This document shows positions 50,307 through 58,822 of a DNA stretch of 64,000 nucleotides, piece by piece. The translations under genes and the position numbers were made by a program. The notes beneath the pieces were generated by a model that had not been told where the DNA came from, made no database searches, and saw only the letters and a program-made list of their open reading frames with translations. Source of the stretch: Candidatus Deferrimicrobiaceae bacterium (GTDB lineage Bacteria; Desulfobacterota; Deferrimicrobia; Deferrimicrobiales; Deferrimicrobiaceae); NCBI GenBank assembly GCA_036504035.1, contig DASXVV010000012.1, positions 1 to 64,000 on the forward strand, read 5' to 3'. Positions within the stretch are counted from its first letter, which is position 1. Each line of letters begins with the position of its first letter.

Positions 50307-52198
50307 GGCTGACCACGCGGCTGCTCGCTCTGGTGTTCTTCGTGGCTTCTGCCATCGGCCTCCTTTCGCTCCTTGCGACCCGCGCCGTCATGGTCGAATC
50401 GCTCAACCGGGAGATCGAGGCGCGGGGGATGGTCACCGCGCAGGCGATCGCCGACCGCGTTGCGGTGCAGGTCATCGAGGGGGATGTGGTTCCTGTCCAC
50501 GAGGCGCTGGTCGATACGACCACGCGGTCGCCCGACGTCCTGTTTGCCTACGTCACCGGGTTCGACGGGGAAATCGTCGCCCACACGTTCGAGGGCGGCT
50601 TCCCGCGGGGGCTGCTGCCGTCTGCGCCCGTGACCGGGGGCGGGCGCGCCTTCATCCGCCTTTCCACCGGTCTCGGCCCCATCCTCTTATCCCGTCAGCC
50701 GCTCGTGCCCGGGCTCCGAGGAGCGGTCCACGTCGGTCTCAGCGAGAAGCCGATCCAGGCGCGGCTTCGCGCCGTCCGCGACCGCGTGGTGGGCATCGTC
50801 CTGGCCGTCATGGCGCTCAGTCTCTTCGTGGCGGTCCTGATCGGCCGCCGGATCGTGGCGCCCCTCGCGGAGCTTTCGGAATCGATGCGCGCATTCGGCG
50901 AGGAGGGGGCGCACGAGGGGGAGGTCCATCCGAACGGGGGAGGGCGGGAAGTCCTCGACCTGGCCGCCGCATTCAACCGGATGATCGCCGATCGTCGCCA
51001 CGCCGAAGAGGCGCTTCGGAAGACCGAGGCGCAGCTCCGGCAGTCCCAAAAGATGGAGGCGATCGGCCGCCTGGCCGGAGGCGTGGCGCACGACTTCAAC
51101 AACCTGCTCACCGCGATCACCGGCTACAGCGAGATGATGCTCGACGACCTGGCCGAGCACGACCCGCACCGGCACGGGCTGGAAGAGATCCGGAAAGCCG
51201 CCGAGCGGGCGGCCGCCCTGACCAGCCAACTGCTCTCCTTCAGCCGCCGCCAGATCCTTGCACCCCGGGTGCTCGACCTCAACCGGGTCGTCGGAGAGAT
51301 GGATCCGATGCTCCGGCGGCTGATCGGGGAGGACATCGTCCTCGAAAGTTCGCTCGCCCCGGGGCTAGGGATGACGATGGCGGATCCCCATCACGTGGAG
51401 CAGGTGCTCGTCAACCTCGTCGTCAACTCCCGGGATGCGATGCCGGAAGGCGGCCATCTCACGCTCGAGACCGCGAACGTGGACCTCGACGAGGAATACG
51501 TCGGTCATCGGCTCGGCGCGAAACCGGGGCCGTACGTGATGCTGGCCGTCAGCGACACGGGCTGCGGCATCGATCCCAAGGTCCTTCCCCACATCTTCGA
51601 CCCGTTTTTCACGACCAAGGAAAAGGGAAAGGGGACCGGCCTGGGGCTGGCGACCGTGTTCGGGATCGTCAGCCAGAGCGGAGGGCACGTCACGGCCTAC
51701 AGCGAGCCGGGCAAAGGCACTTCGTTCAAGGTCTACCTTCCGCGCCTGTCCGGCGACGTGCTTCGCATGAAAGTCGATGTGCCCGCGACCTCCGGGACGA
51801 CGACGGGTGGAGGCGAGACGTTGCTGCTGGTCGAGGACGAAAGGACGGTCCGGGAGCTTGCGGCCCGGATGCTTCGACGCTACGGGTACAAGGTGATCGA
51901 GGCGTCCGGCGGCGGCGAGGCGCTTGAACTGATGGCTGTCGGCACCGAGCCGGTTCACCTGCTCGTCACCGACGTCGTCATGCCGGGGATGAGCGGCCGG
52001 CAGCTTTCGGAGCGGCTGCTTTCCCGTTTTCCCGCCCTTCGCGTCATGTATATCTCCGGCTATACCGACAACGCGATCGTTCACCACGGCGTAATCGACC
52101 CGGGCGTGGCATTTCTCCAGAAGCCCTTCACCCAGGATGCGCTTGCCCGGAAAGTTCGAGAGACGCTCGACGCCCGCCCTTCGGTCGCGAAAACGTAG
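50303..52198 (+). CDS. Hybrid sensor histidine kinase with C-terminal receiver
   Basis: A 631-residue protein with a first membrane helix (about 5-27), a periplasmic region of about 140 residues with no recognisable fold, a second helix, a HAMP segment, a DHp domain with His in AGGVAHDFNNLLTAI, an ATPase domain (GTGLGLATVFGIV) and a receiver domain with Asp in LLVTDVVMPGMSG. It lacks a DNA-binding output, so the phosphoryl group probably passes to another protein. It starts within the lipoprotein stop codon and is probably regulated by it. Confidence 0.93.
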   Translation: MRLTTRLLALVFFVASAIGLLSLLATRAVMVESLNREIEARGMVTAQAIADRVAVQVIEGDVVPVHEALVDTTTRSPDVLFAYVTGFDGEIVAHTFEGGFPRGLLPSAPVTGGGRAFIRLSTGLGPILLSRQPLVPGLRGAVHVGLSEKPIQARLRAVRDRVVGIVLAVMALSLFVAVLIGRRIVAPLAELSESMRAFGEEGAHEGEVHPNGGGREVLDLAAAFNRMIADRRHAEEALRKTEAQLRQSQKMEAIGRLAGGVAHDFNNLLTAITGYSEMMLDDLAEHDPHRHGLEEIRKAAERAAALTSQLLSFSRRQILAPRVLDLNRVVGEMDPMLRRLIGEDIVLESSLAPGLGMTMADPHHVEQVLVNLVVNSRDAMPEGGHLTLETANVDLDEEYVGHRLGAKPGPYVMLAVSDTGCGIDPKVLPHIFDPFFTTKEKGKGTGLGLATVFGIVSQSGGHVTAYSEPGKGTSFKVYLPRLSGDVLRMKVDVPATSGTTTGGGETLLLVEDERTVRELAARMLRRYGYKVIEASGGGEALELMAVGTEPVHLLVTDVVMPGMSGRQLSERLLSRFPALRVMYISGYTDNAIVHHGVIDPGVAFLQKPFTQDALARKVRETLDARPSVAKT

Positions 52199-52286
52199 TC
52201 TCCCCGAAGCCCGGGGTGAAGTAGTTGGCAAACCGGGGCGGGGGCGTGTATCCTTCTCAAAGATATTCCCGAAGGGAGACCGACGC

Positions 52287-52802
52287 ATGAAGAAGGGAAC
52301 GGCCATCACGCTGGCACTGGCGTGCCTGCTGTCGGCAGGCGTCGCGACAGCGGCGCAAAAGAAGGACAAGACGCTCATCGACCTCAAGGCGATCCAGTCC
52401 GACAATGTCGCTCCCGACAGGGGGCACCAGACCATGGACGCATTGGGCGAGCGAGTCCACGGCGGAGAATTCGGCCCCTGGCGCTGCCAGATCAAGATTC
52501 TCGACCGGCGCGAGCAGGTGGCCAAGATGAAGTCGTCGGGAAAGTCCGAAGGGACTCCGACCTCCCATTTCCTTTCGCTCTCGATCATGGACCCCGCGAC
52601 CGGGAAGAGCCTTTCCTCCGGGAAAGGGACCGTGACGATGGTCGGGCCCGACAAGAAGAAGGTCAAGACCGACCTCAAGCAGATCGGCGGGCCTTACAGC
52701 GCCGACATCGCGATGTCCAAGGCGGGAAGCTACGCATTCCAGATCGACTTTGTCTCGGGAAAGCAGACCGCGACCGTGAAATTTTCGTATAAGGTGAAGT
52801 AA
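52287..52802 (+). CDS. Small exported protein of unknown function
   Basis: A 171-residue protein with a signal peptide (1-22, ending ATAA). The mature part is lysine-rich and beta-rich, with a single Cys (WRCQIKI) and the ending AFQIDFVSGKQTATVKFSYK, which looks like an immunoglobulin-type fold. No family recognised. GAAGGGAG precedes the ATG. A promoter-like TTGGCA-N16-TGTATC lies at 52225-52252. It converges with the dehydrogenase gene. Confidence 0.72.
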   Translation: MKKGTAITLALACLLSAGVATAAQKKDKTLIDLKAIQSDNVAPDRGHQTMDALGERVHGGEFGPWRCQIKILDRREQVAKMKSSGKSEGTPTSHFLSLSIMDPATGKSLSSGKGTVTMVGPDKKKVKTDLKQIGGPYSADIAMSKAGSYAFQIDFVSGKQTATVKFSYKVK

Positions 52803-52804
52803 CG

Positions 52805-52836
52805 CCGGGGGAGGGGGCGCCGCCTCCCTCCCCGCA
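52805..52836. terminator. Weak GC-rich hairpin between convergent genes
   Basis: A G-rich arm followed by a C-rich arm forms a near-perfect stem with one bulge, and there is no T-run after it. It may act as a transcription barrier between the exported protein and the dehydrogenase. Confidence 0.35.
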
Positions 52837-52850
52837 TCCTGTCCTTTCCG

Positions 52851-53720
52851 CTAGTTCCCCGTCAATCCCCGCACCACCGCCGAGAAGTCCTGATCCCCGA
52901 ATCCCCGCTCGCGGGCGACGGCGAAAAGCTGTTGCACCGCGGCCGTCACCGGGGTCGGCACCCCCATCGCATCCCCTGCAAGCACCGCGAGCTTCATATC
53001 CTTCAGTGCGTGCCGCAGAGGGAAGTGCGTCTCGAACCTCCGGGCGCCCAGCATGTCGGGCCCTTTAAGGCCGACGACCGGCGAGGCCGCCCCGGACGCC
53101 ATCACGACCTCGATGATCTTCTCCGCCTGCAGCCCGGCCGCGAGCCCGGTCAGCGCCGCTTCCCCGAAGACGCACAGGATCGTCCCCATCATCTGGTTGA
53201 CGATCAGCTTCATGTGCGCCGCGGCCCCGATCCCGCCCATGTGCACGACCTTCGACCCCATGGCGAGCAGGAGCGGCCGAAGCATTTCCGCGAGCGCCTC
53301 GTCCCCCCCGGTCAGGATGGTGAGCGTGCCGTCGGTCGCGGGCTTCTTGCTGCCGAGCACCGGCGCCTCGAGGAAGTCGCCCCCCGCACCCGCGACTGAG
53401 GCCGCCGTCTGGCGGGAGCATTCGGGCGAGACCGTGCTCATGTCGATGCACACTTTCTCTGCCAGCGAGACCGAGGCGATTCCGCCGGGCCCGTCGTAGA
53501 TCCGGCGGACGGCGTCGGGGTCCGCCAGCATGGTGATCACGACGTCCGACCGGAGGGCGACGTCGGCCGGGGAGGTCGCGGAACGGGCCCCTTCCGCTTC
53601 CAGCGCAGCGGTTTTTCCCGGGGTCCGGTTGAAGACGACCGCGGCATGCCCCTTGCGAATCAAGTTCCTGCACATCGCCTCGCCCATGATCCCGAGCCCG
53701 ATGAATCCCACGTTTGTCAT
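52851..53720 (-). CDS. Beta-hydroxyacid dehydrogenase (3-hydroxyisobutyrate dehydrogenase family)
   Basis: An NAD(P)-dependent oxidoreductase of 289 residues. It has the Rossmann GFIGLGIMG, FNRTPGKT (probably NADPH-preferring), the substrate-binding DFLEAPVLGSKKPATDG and the catalytic Lys in AHMKLIVNQMMG. Related enzymes reduce succinic semialdehyde or glyoxylate. Substrate unknown. It diverges from the Crp/Fnr gene with only 33 bases between starts. Confidence 0.92.
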   Translation of the reverse strand: MTNVGFIGLGIMGEAMCRNLIRKGHAAVVFNRTPGKTAALEAEGARSATSPADVALRSDVVITMLADPDAVRRIYDGPGGIASVSLAEKVCIDMSTVSPECSRQTAASVAGAGGDFLEAPVLGSKKPATDGTLTILTGGDEALAEMLRPLLLAMGSKVVHMGGIGAAAHMKLIVNQMMGTILCVFGEAALTGLAAGLQAEKIIEVVMASGAASPVVGLKGPDMLGARRFETHFPLRHALKDMKLAVLAGDAMGVPTPVTAAVQQLFAVARERGFGDQDFSAVVRGLTGN

Positions 53721-53745
53721 TGACGCGCCTCCAGTCGGTGACAAA
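53713..53745. promoter_or_regulatory. Inverted repeat between the dehydrogenase and Crp/Fnr starts
   Basis: TTTGTCA (53713-53719) and TGACAAA (53739-53745) are an exact repeat with a 19-base spacer. They bracket the short divergent gap, and the left arm reaches the dehydrogenase start codon. A binding site is possible, but the match to a Crp/Fnr consensus (TTGAT-N4-ATCAA) is poor. Confidence 0.35.
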
Positions 53746-53753
53746 ATACCAGC

Positions 53754-54452
53754 ATGACGCATTCGATGACCGATCTTCCCCGGGCGCTTCGCGCCGCGCC
53801 GCTCTTTTCGGGCCTCCCGCCAGACGACCTCGCCCAGGTGGCCGCCGTCGCCTCGCTGCGCCGCTTCGATCGCAACGAGACGATCTTCCGGGAAGGAGAC
53901 CGCGCCGACGGGTTTTACGTGGTGGCGGCGGGCAAGGCGAAGGTCTTCAAGATGTCCGCCGAGGGGAAGGAACAGGTGCTCCACCTGCTCGAGACGGGCC
54001 AATCGTTCGCCGAGGGGGTCATCTTCGAGGGGGGCGCCTATCCCGCGCACGCATCGGCGGTCACCGACGTGACGCTGGTCTTCCTGCCACGGCTCGGAAT
54101 CATCTCGCTGCTCGAAAAAAGCCCGCGCCTCGCCATCCGGATGCTGGCGTCCCTTTCCAAATGGCTGCGCCGGATGACCGACATGGTCGACGACCTGGCG
54201 CTCAAGGACGTCGAGACGCGCTTCACCTGGTTCGTATCAGAAGAGCTGCGATCGCGGGGCATCCCGGTGGCCGACGGCGCAGTCTACGAGCTCTCCTTCA
54301 GCAAGTCGCTTCTCTCCGCGCGGCTGGGGACGGTCCCGGAGACTTTTTCCCGCACGCTCAAGAAACTGCAGGACGACGGCGCGATCGACGTCGAGGGCAA
54401 GCGCATCCTGATCCGCGACGCCGTCCGGTTCCTCTCGCCGCTCGAGCGCTGA
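53754..54452 (+). CDS. Crp/Fnr-family transcriptional regulator
   Basis: A 232-residue regulator with an N-terminal cyclic-nucleotide-binding-like beta-roll (FREGDRADGFYVVAAGKAKV) and a C-terminal helix-turn-helix (SFSKSLLSARLGTVPETFSRTLKKL, given as SFSKSLLSARLG then TVPETFSRTLKKL). It lacks the four N-terminal cysteines of FNR, so it is not an oxygen-sensing Fe-S protein of that kind. No clear ribosome-binding site is near ATG 53754; ATG 53766 is possible. The ACT-domain gene lies 42 bases downstream. Confidence 0.92.
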   Translation: MTHSMTDLPRALRAAPLFSGLPPDDLAQVAAVASLRRFDRNETIFREGDRADGFYVVAAGKAKVFKMSAEGKEQVLHLLETGQSFAEGVIFEGGAYPAHASAVTDVTLVFLPRLGIISLLEKSPRLAIRMLASLSKWLRRMTDMVDDLALKDVETRFTWFVSEELRSRGIPVADGAVYELSFSKSLLSARLGTVPETFSRTLKKLQDDGAIDVEGKRILIRDAVRFLSPLER

Positions 54453-54494
54453 TCTCCGCATGCTATCATCGGAAAAACACGGTAGGAGGGGGCG

Positions 54495-55040
54495 ATGGGC
54501 TTCTTTTCGGTGAGCGTGGTGGGCCGCGATCGGCCCGGGATCGTGGCCGGCATCAGCCGGGTCCTGTTCGAGCTGGGCTGCAACGTCGAGGATTCCAGCA
54601 ACACGATCCTTTCGGGGCAGTTCGCCATGCTCCTCGTCGTCGGACACCCCGGGATGACTTCCCCCGAAGCGCTCGACCGGGCTTTCGACGGGATCCGCGC
54701 CTCCCTCGGGCTCATGGTCGCGGTTCATCCGGTGAGCGCCGAGGATCTCTCCCGGGACAAGGAGCCCAAGGGCACGCCGCACATTCTCTCTGTCTACGGT
54801 TCCGATCGCCCGGGCATCGTCTACCGGGTGACGCAGGCTCTGGCGGACCGCCGCGTGAACGTGACCGACCTCAAGACGCAGGTCGTGGGCGCGAAGGATC
54901 GCCCGGTCTACGTCATGGTCATCGAGGCCGACATCCCCGACGACTTCGACATGAAGGGGCTCGAAGCCGAGCTCGAATCGCTGCGCAGGGAGCTGCACGT
55001 CTCCATCTCGATCCGTCCGATCGAAACGCTGGAACTATAG
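54495..55040 (+). CDS. Double-ACT-domain protein (GcvR-like)
   Basis: A 181-residue cytoplasmic protein made of two ACT domains (FFSVSVVGRDRPGIVAGISR and HILSVYGSDRPGIVYRVTQ), the layout of the GcvR glycine-cleavage repressor. It lacks a DNA-binding domain and probably binds an amino acid and regulates a partner. AGGAGGGGGC precedes the ATG. The next gene, peptide deformylase, starts 19 bases later. Confidence 0.85.
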   Translation: MGFFSVSVVGRDRPGIVAGISRVLFELGCNVEDSSNTILSGQFAMLLVVGHPGMTSPEALDRAFDGIRASLGLMVAVHPVSAEDLSRDKEPKGTPHILSVYGSDRPGIVYRVTQALADRRVNVTDLKTQVVGAKDRPVYVMVIEADIPDDFDMKGLEAELESLRRELHVSISIRPIETLEL

Positions 55041-55059
55041 GGGCGGCAAAGCGCGCGAG

Positions 55060-55569
55060 ATGGCGATCCTCCCCATCCTGATATTCCCGGACCCGGTGCT
55101 CAAGGAGGTCGCCCGCAAAGTCGAGCGCTTCACGCCCGAGCTGTCGCTTCGCGTCGACGACCTGGTCGAGACGATGCGCGCGATGCCGGGCGGCGTCGGC
55201 ATCGCCGCCCCGCAGGTGGGCTGGACCGAGCGCGTCGTGATCGTCGACGTCTCGCAGCACAAGAAGGGGGGGAAGCAGGAAAACCACGGGCTGCTCGAGC
55301 TCGTCAACCCCGAGATTCTAGCGATGGGGGGAAGCCAGGTCGTCCGCGAGGGATGCATGAGCGTCCCCGACTACACCGCCAACGTCGTGCGCGCCCAGTG
55401 GGTGCTCGTCGACGCCTTCGACCGGCACGGAGAGCAGGTCATCCTCGAGGCGCTCGGTTTCGAGGCGGTCGTCCTCCAGCACGAGCTCGACCACCTCGAC
55501 GGCCTCCTGTTCCTCGATCGCGTCTCCTCCCTCAAGTCAGACCTGTTCCGGCGCAAGTCATACCGTTGA
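55060..55569 (+). CDS. def: Peptide deformylase
   Basis: A metalloenzyme that removes the formyl group from nascent proteins, 169 residues. Motif I is GVGIAAPQVG, motif II EGCMSVP (usual form EGCLS) and motif III HELDHLDG, which together give the Cys and two His metal ligands. Length and motif order are normal. It is not next to fmt, its usual partner. It sits 19 bases after the ACT gene and 28 bases before the DUF218 gene. Confidence 0.95.
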   Translation: MAILPILIFPDPVLKEVARKVERFTPELSLRVDDLVETMRAMPGGVGIAAPQVGWTERVVIVDVSQHKKGGKQENHGLLELVNPEILAMGGSQVVREGCMSVPDYTANVVRAQWVLVDAFDRHGEQVILEALGFEAVVLQHELDHLDGLLFLDRVSSLKSDLFRRKSYR

Positions 55570-55597
55570 CATCCCGATCGACCGGAGAGCCCTTCCC

Positions 55598-56383
55598 GTG
55601 ATCAAGTTTGCCCTCACCCAGTTCCTGGTGCCGCCCGGACTCCTGGTGGCCCTCCTCCTGTTCGCGGCGCGCCGCCTGCAACGTGCGGGAAAGGGGGGCG
55701 CCGCGGCGTGCGCCGGCTTTGCCCTCCTGCTTTGGGCCTGCTCCCTCGCCCCGCTGGGAGATCGTCTGCTCGAGCGGCTCGAGGGCGGCCTTTCCATCCC
55801 CGCGAATCCCCGGGGCGACGTCATCGTCGTGCTCGGCGGCGGTCTCGACGAAGGGGTGCCCGACCTGTCCGGGGTCGGGGCGCCGACTGACGACACGATG
55901 GCGCGGATCGTCACCGGGGTGCGCCTGCAGCGAAAGCTCAAGCTGCAGGTCATCGTGTCGGGAGGGACCCTGGTCCCGGGACGGGCCCTCGAGGCCCCGG
56001 TGATGAAACGTTTCCTGGTCAACCTTGGGGTCCCGCCCGAGAAAGTGACGGTCGAATCCGACAGCCGCGACACCCTCGGGAATGCGGCCTCGGTTCGGAA
56101 GCTCATGGAGGCGAAAGGGTACCGGCGGGCGCTCCTGGTCACTTCCGCCTACCACATGAGGCGCGCCGCCTTCCTGTTCGAAAAGAAGGGGGTGGCCGTG
56201 ATCCCCTTCCCGGCGCAGTTCCGCACGCACCCGGGGCGCACCTATGTCTGGCAGGAATGTCTTCCGTCGGCCTCCGCCATGCGGTGCATCGCCGCGGCGT
56301 GCAAGGAATTCCTCGGGATCGCCTGGTACCGCATCACGCTCGGCGCGCCGGATCTCCCCGGCGCCGGAAAGGACGCGATATGA
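55598..56383 (+). CDS. DUF218 (YdcF/ElyC-like) membrane protein
   Basis: A 261-residue inner-membrane protein with two N-terminal helices (about 5-22 and 34-52) and a DUF218 domain. Motifs include DVIVVLGGGLDEGVPD, LQVIVSGGTLVPG, SRDTLGNAASVRKLM and LLVTSAYHMRRAAFLF. ElyC relatives act in envelope and lipid-carrier maintenance; the reaction is unknown. GTG 55598 is the start. It ends inside the start of the next gene. Confidence 0.85.
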   Translation: MIKFALTQFLVPPGLLVALLLFAARRLQRAGKGGAAACAGFALLLWACSLAPLGDRLLERLEGGLSIPANPRGDVIVVLGGGLDEGVPDLSGVGAPTDDTMARIVTGVRLQRKLKLQVIVSGGTLVPGRALEAPVMKRFLVNLGVPPEKVTVESDSRDTLGNAASVRKLMEAKGYRRALLVTSAYHMRRAAFLFEKKGVAVIPFPAQFRTHPGRTYVWQECLPSASAMRCIAAACKEFLGIAWYRITLGAPDLPGAGKDAI

Positions 56384-57123
56384 CCGACGGGCGCCGCTGG
56401 ACGCTGGTGCTGGGGGTGGCGCTGGCCGCCGCTGCCGCGCTGCTCTATTTCCTCCAATACGAGATGTTCGGGGATTTAGAAGGGGTCTGGCGAGGGCTGA
56501 TCTCGAACCTGGCGTTCCTGCCCGTTTATGTGCTGGTCGCCACGCTCATGCTCGACACGCTGATGCGCAAGCGGGAGAAGGCGGCGCTCCTCAAGAAGCT
56601 CAACATGGTGATCGGGGTTTTTTACACCGAGGTGGGCACCCGGCTCCTCGAGCTGTTCTCGGAATTCGACCTCGACGCGGAATCGCTACGGGGATCGCTG
56701 GCGGATGGGCGCACATGGGACGAGGACGACTTCGCCCGGCTGGCGGCAGCGCTCGGGAGGCACCCTTACCGCATCGATTGTTCCCGATCCGACATGGACC
56801 GCCTGCGTGCGTTCCTGCTCGAGGAGCGGGCTTTCCTGCTGGGCCTGCTCACCAATCCCAACCTGCTCGAGCACGACACCTTCACGGACCTGCTCTGGGC
56901 CGTCTTCCACCTGGTCGAGGAGCTCGCGCACCGCGCGCCGGGCTATCGCCCGGAGGGGGCCGATGCGGCGCACCTGGCCAACGACATCAACCGGGCCTAT
57001 TCGCGGATGGCCTCGGACTGGCTGGCCTATATGAAGCACCTGAAGGGGGACTACCCGTACCTGTTTTCGCTGGCGCTGCGGACGAGCCCGTTCGATCCCT
57101 CGGCGAAGGTCGAGGTGGGGTAG
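56380..57123 (+). CDS. Conserved membrane protein of unknown function
   Basis: A 247-residue protein with two N-terminal helices (about 7-25 and 40-60), a short basic loop (MRKREKAALLKK) and a long helical cytoplasmic region with conserved patches such as VIGVFYTEVGTRLLELFSEFD and LLWAVFHLVEELAHRAPGY. No catalytic motif was found. It is coupled to the DUF218 gene by ATGA overlap and converges with the FnIII/NHL gene 12 bases away. Confidence 0.78.
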   Translation: MTDGRRWTLVLGVALAAAAALLYFLQYEMFGDLEGVWRGLISNLAFLPVYVLVATLMLDTLMRKREKAALLKKLNMVIGVFYTEVGTRLLELFSEFDLDAESLRGSLADGRTWDEDDFARLAAALGRHPYRIDCSRSDMDRLRAFLLEERAFLLGLLTNPNLLEHDTFTDLLWAVFHLVEELAHRAPGYRPEGADAAHLANDINRAYSRMASDWLAYMKHLKGDYPYLFSLALRTSPFDPSAKVEVG

Positions 57124-57135
57124 AAAGGCGCGGGG

Positions 57136-58815
57136 CTACTTCTTCCCCGGCTTCGGGACGGGCATTCCGGGCTGGATCGCCGCCGGCCGGCTGGTGGGCA
57201 AAATATCGAACTTGTAGACCCGGTTTCCCATGACGCTGGTGATGTAGAAGCGAAGGTCGTTTTCGTCGAACGCGAAGTTGGACAGCAGGTTGCTCGACAG
57301 CTTCATCGTGTCGCGCTCGATCACGTCGACGTAGGTGGCGACGTATTTATACGCGGGGTCGAACTCCTTGATGGCCTGCATCAGGTGATCGAGGACCAGG
57401 ATGTTGCCGTTCTTGCGGAATGCCAGCCCGCCGATTCCCTGGAATTTCGCGTTGGTCGTGCCAAGCCCGCCGAACGTAGCCACGACGGCCGCCTTTTTCG
57501 GGTCGATCACCTTGATCTGGGCGGTGACCCCGAGGACGACGTAGAGCTTGCCGTCGACGGGATTGTACTGGATGCCCTTGGCGGTCGGCAGGTCGGATTC
57601 GGTCATCTCCCGCTCGTCGTAAGTGCCCGGCGGTCGCCCGACCGTTGCGATCTCGTCTCCCTTTCCGTTGATCTTGATTGCCTGAGCGCGGACGCCGTCG
57701 AGAATCCAGTAGTAGCCGGTTCCGTCGACCGCGACCTGGTTGGGGTTGTTGCGGAACCTGGGCGCCTTCTGCGCGGTGCCCTCGGGGGGCTCGACGTCGG
57801 CTGGCTCGGCCGGCCCCTTCTTCTTGTTGGGCGGCGCGATTTTCCGGTCGACATACGGGGGGTAGCGCAGCTCGCCGACGAGCTTTCCCGTGCGATCGAG
57901 GCGACGAATGACCTGTTCGGAGAAGAACGGGACGAGTAAGGTGCCGTCACCATCCTCGACGACGCTTCCCGGCAGCCCCCAGCCCTTGTCGAAGGTGATC
58001 CGGCTTTTATAGATTCCATCGGCATCGAAGAACTGGATACCGCGACGTTCGAGGACATAAAGCTCGCGATCGTGCGTGAGGCCGGCAATGGAGGGCTGGT
58101 TGAGCTCGTAGATCTCCTCCCCCCGGAAAAATCCCCGGGCGGCGAGTTTCCGGGGGATCGTTTTCTCGGCGGTGCCGGCCGATTCGGCCTGCGAACGGCG
58201 CAAGGAGGCCCGGATCGGGGCGGACCAAGGGGATTCCTTGCCGTCTTTCCCGACGGAAGCGATCCGGTAGAAGTAGGTTGTTCCCTTTTCGACCTTCCGG
58301 TCCGTGAAGGTTTCGATCTGGACCGACTCCTGGAGCATATATGCCCCGTTTTCGGACTCGGCCCGGTAGATGTTGGAGAACATCGTCCCCTGGGGAGAGG
58401 ACCAGCGAACTGTGATGGCGGTCGTAGAGCCGATGGCGCCGGTGAAGGAAGGCGGCTGCATCTGCTCGATCCCCTTGACCGTGCCCGGGGCGGAAGTCTC
58501 GGATTCGCCGTCTTTCATCATGCCGGCCACCTTGTAGGTGACGGTGTCGGGAAGGGCGACAGAGGTGTCGCTGTACGTGTTCGCAGGGCCGCTGTAGATC
58601 TCCTTGAACGGCGCATCGCCCATTTTCCGGAAGAGTCGGTACCCGGTTGCGCCCGGGATCGGCGTCCACATCAGGATGATCGAATTTCCGGCCCGGATGG
58701 GAAAGCCGGAAAGCCACTTGGGGCCGGGGGGGGCGGCTTCGAGGCGAACGGGAGCGGAGAGCGCCAGGAGGGCGAGCACCGCCAGGAAAAGGGAGGAATA
58801 TCGTCGGGTTGACAT
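57136..58815 (-). CDS. Exported FnIII and NHL/beta-propeller-like protein
   Basis: A 559-residue secreted protein with a signal peptide (about 1-28). Two fibronectin type III-like domains (about 35-205) have typical strands (SIILMWTPIPGATGYRLFRK, AITVRWSSPQGTMFSNIYRA, TYFYRIASVGKDGKESPWS). From about 220 a six-bladed NHL-like propeller follows (for example NPNQVAVDGTGYYWILDG and GIGGLAFRKNGNILVLDHL). Such proteins act as adhesins or scaffolds. It lies seven bases downstream of the nine-site cytochrome gene, so the two are probably made together at the cell surface. ATG 58815 is chosen over TTG 58818. Confidence 0.8.
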   Translation of the reverse strand: MSTRRYSSLFLAVLALLALSAPVRLEAAPPGPKWLSGFPIRAGNSIILMWTPIPGATGYRLFRKMGDAPFKEIYSGPANTYSDTSVALPDTVTYKVAGMMKDGESETSAPGTVKGIEQMQPPSFTGAIGSTTAITVRWSSPQGTMFSNIYRAESENGAYMLQESVQIETFTDRKVEKGTTYFYRIASVGKDGKESPWSAPIRASLRRSQAESAGTAEKTIPRKLAARGFFRGEEIYELNQPSIAGLTHDRELYVLERRGIQFFDADGIYKSRITFDKGWGLPGSVVEDGDGTLLVPFFSEQVIRRLDRTGKLVGELRYPPYVDRKIAPPNKKKGPAEPADVEPPEGTAQKAPRFRNNPNQVAVDGTGYYWILDGVRAQAIKINGKGDEIATVGRPPGTYDEREMTESDLPTAKGIQYNPVDGKLYVVLGVTAQIKVIDPKKAAVVATFGGLGTTNAKFQGIGGLAFRKNGNILVLDHLMQAIKEFDPAYKYVATYVDVIERDTMKLSSNLLSNFAFDENDLRFYITSVMGNRVYKFDILPTSRPAAIQPGMPVPKPGKK

Positions 58816-58822
58816 CAATTGA

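Noticed and set aside
53714-55081. A long + strand frame overlapping the Crp/Fnr and ACT genes
   Set aside because: It is a different frame across two genes with clear domains; its sequence is Arg/Gly/Pro-rich and lacks conserved motifs.
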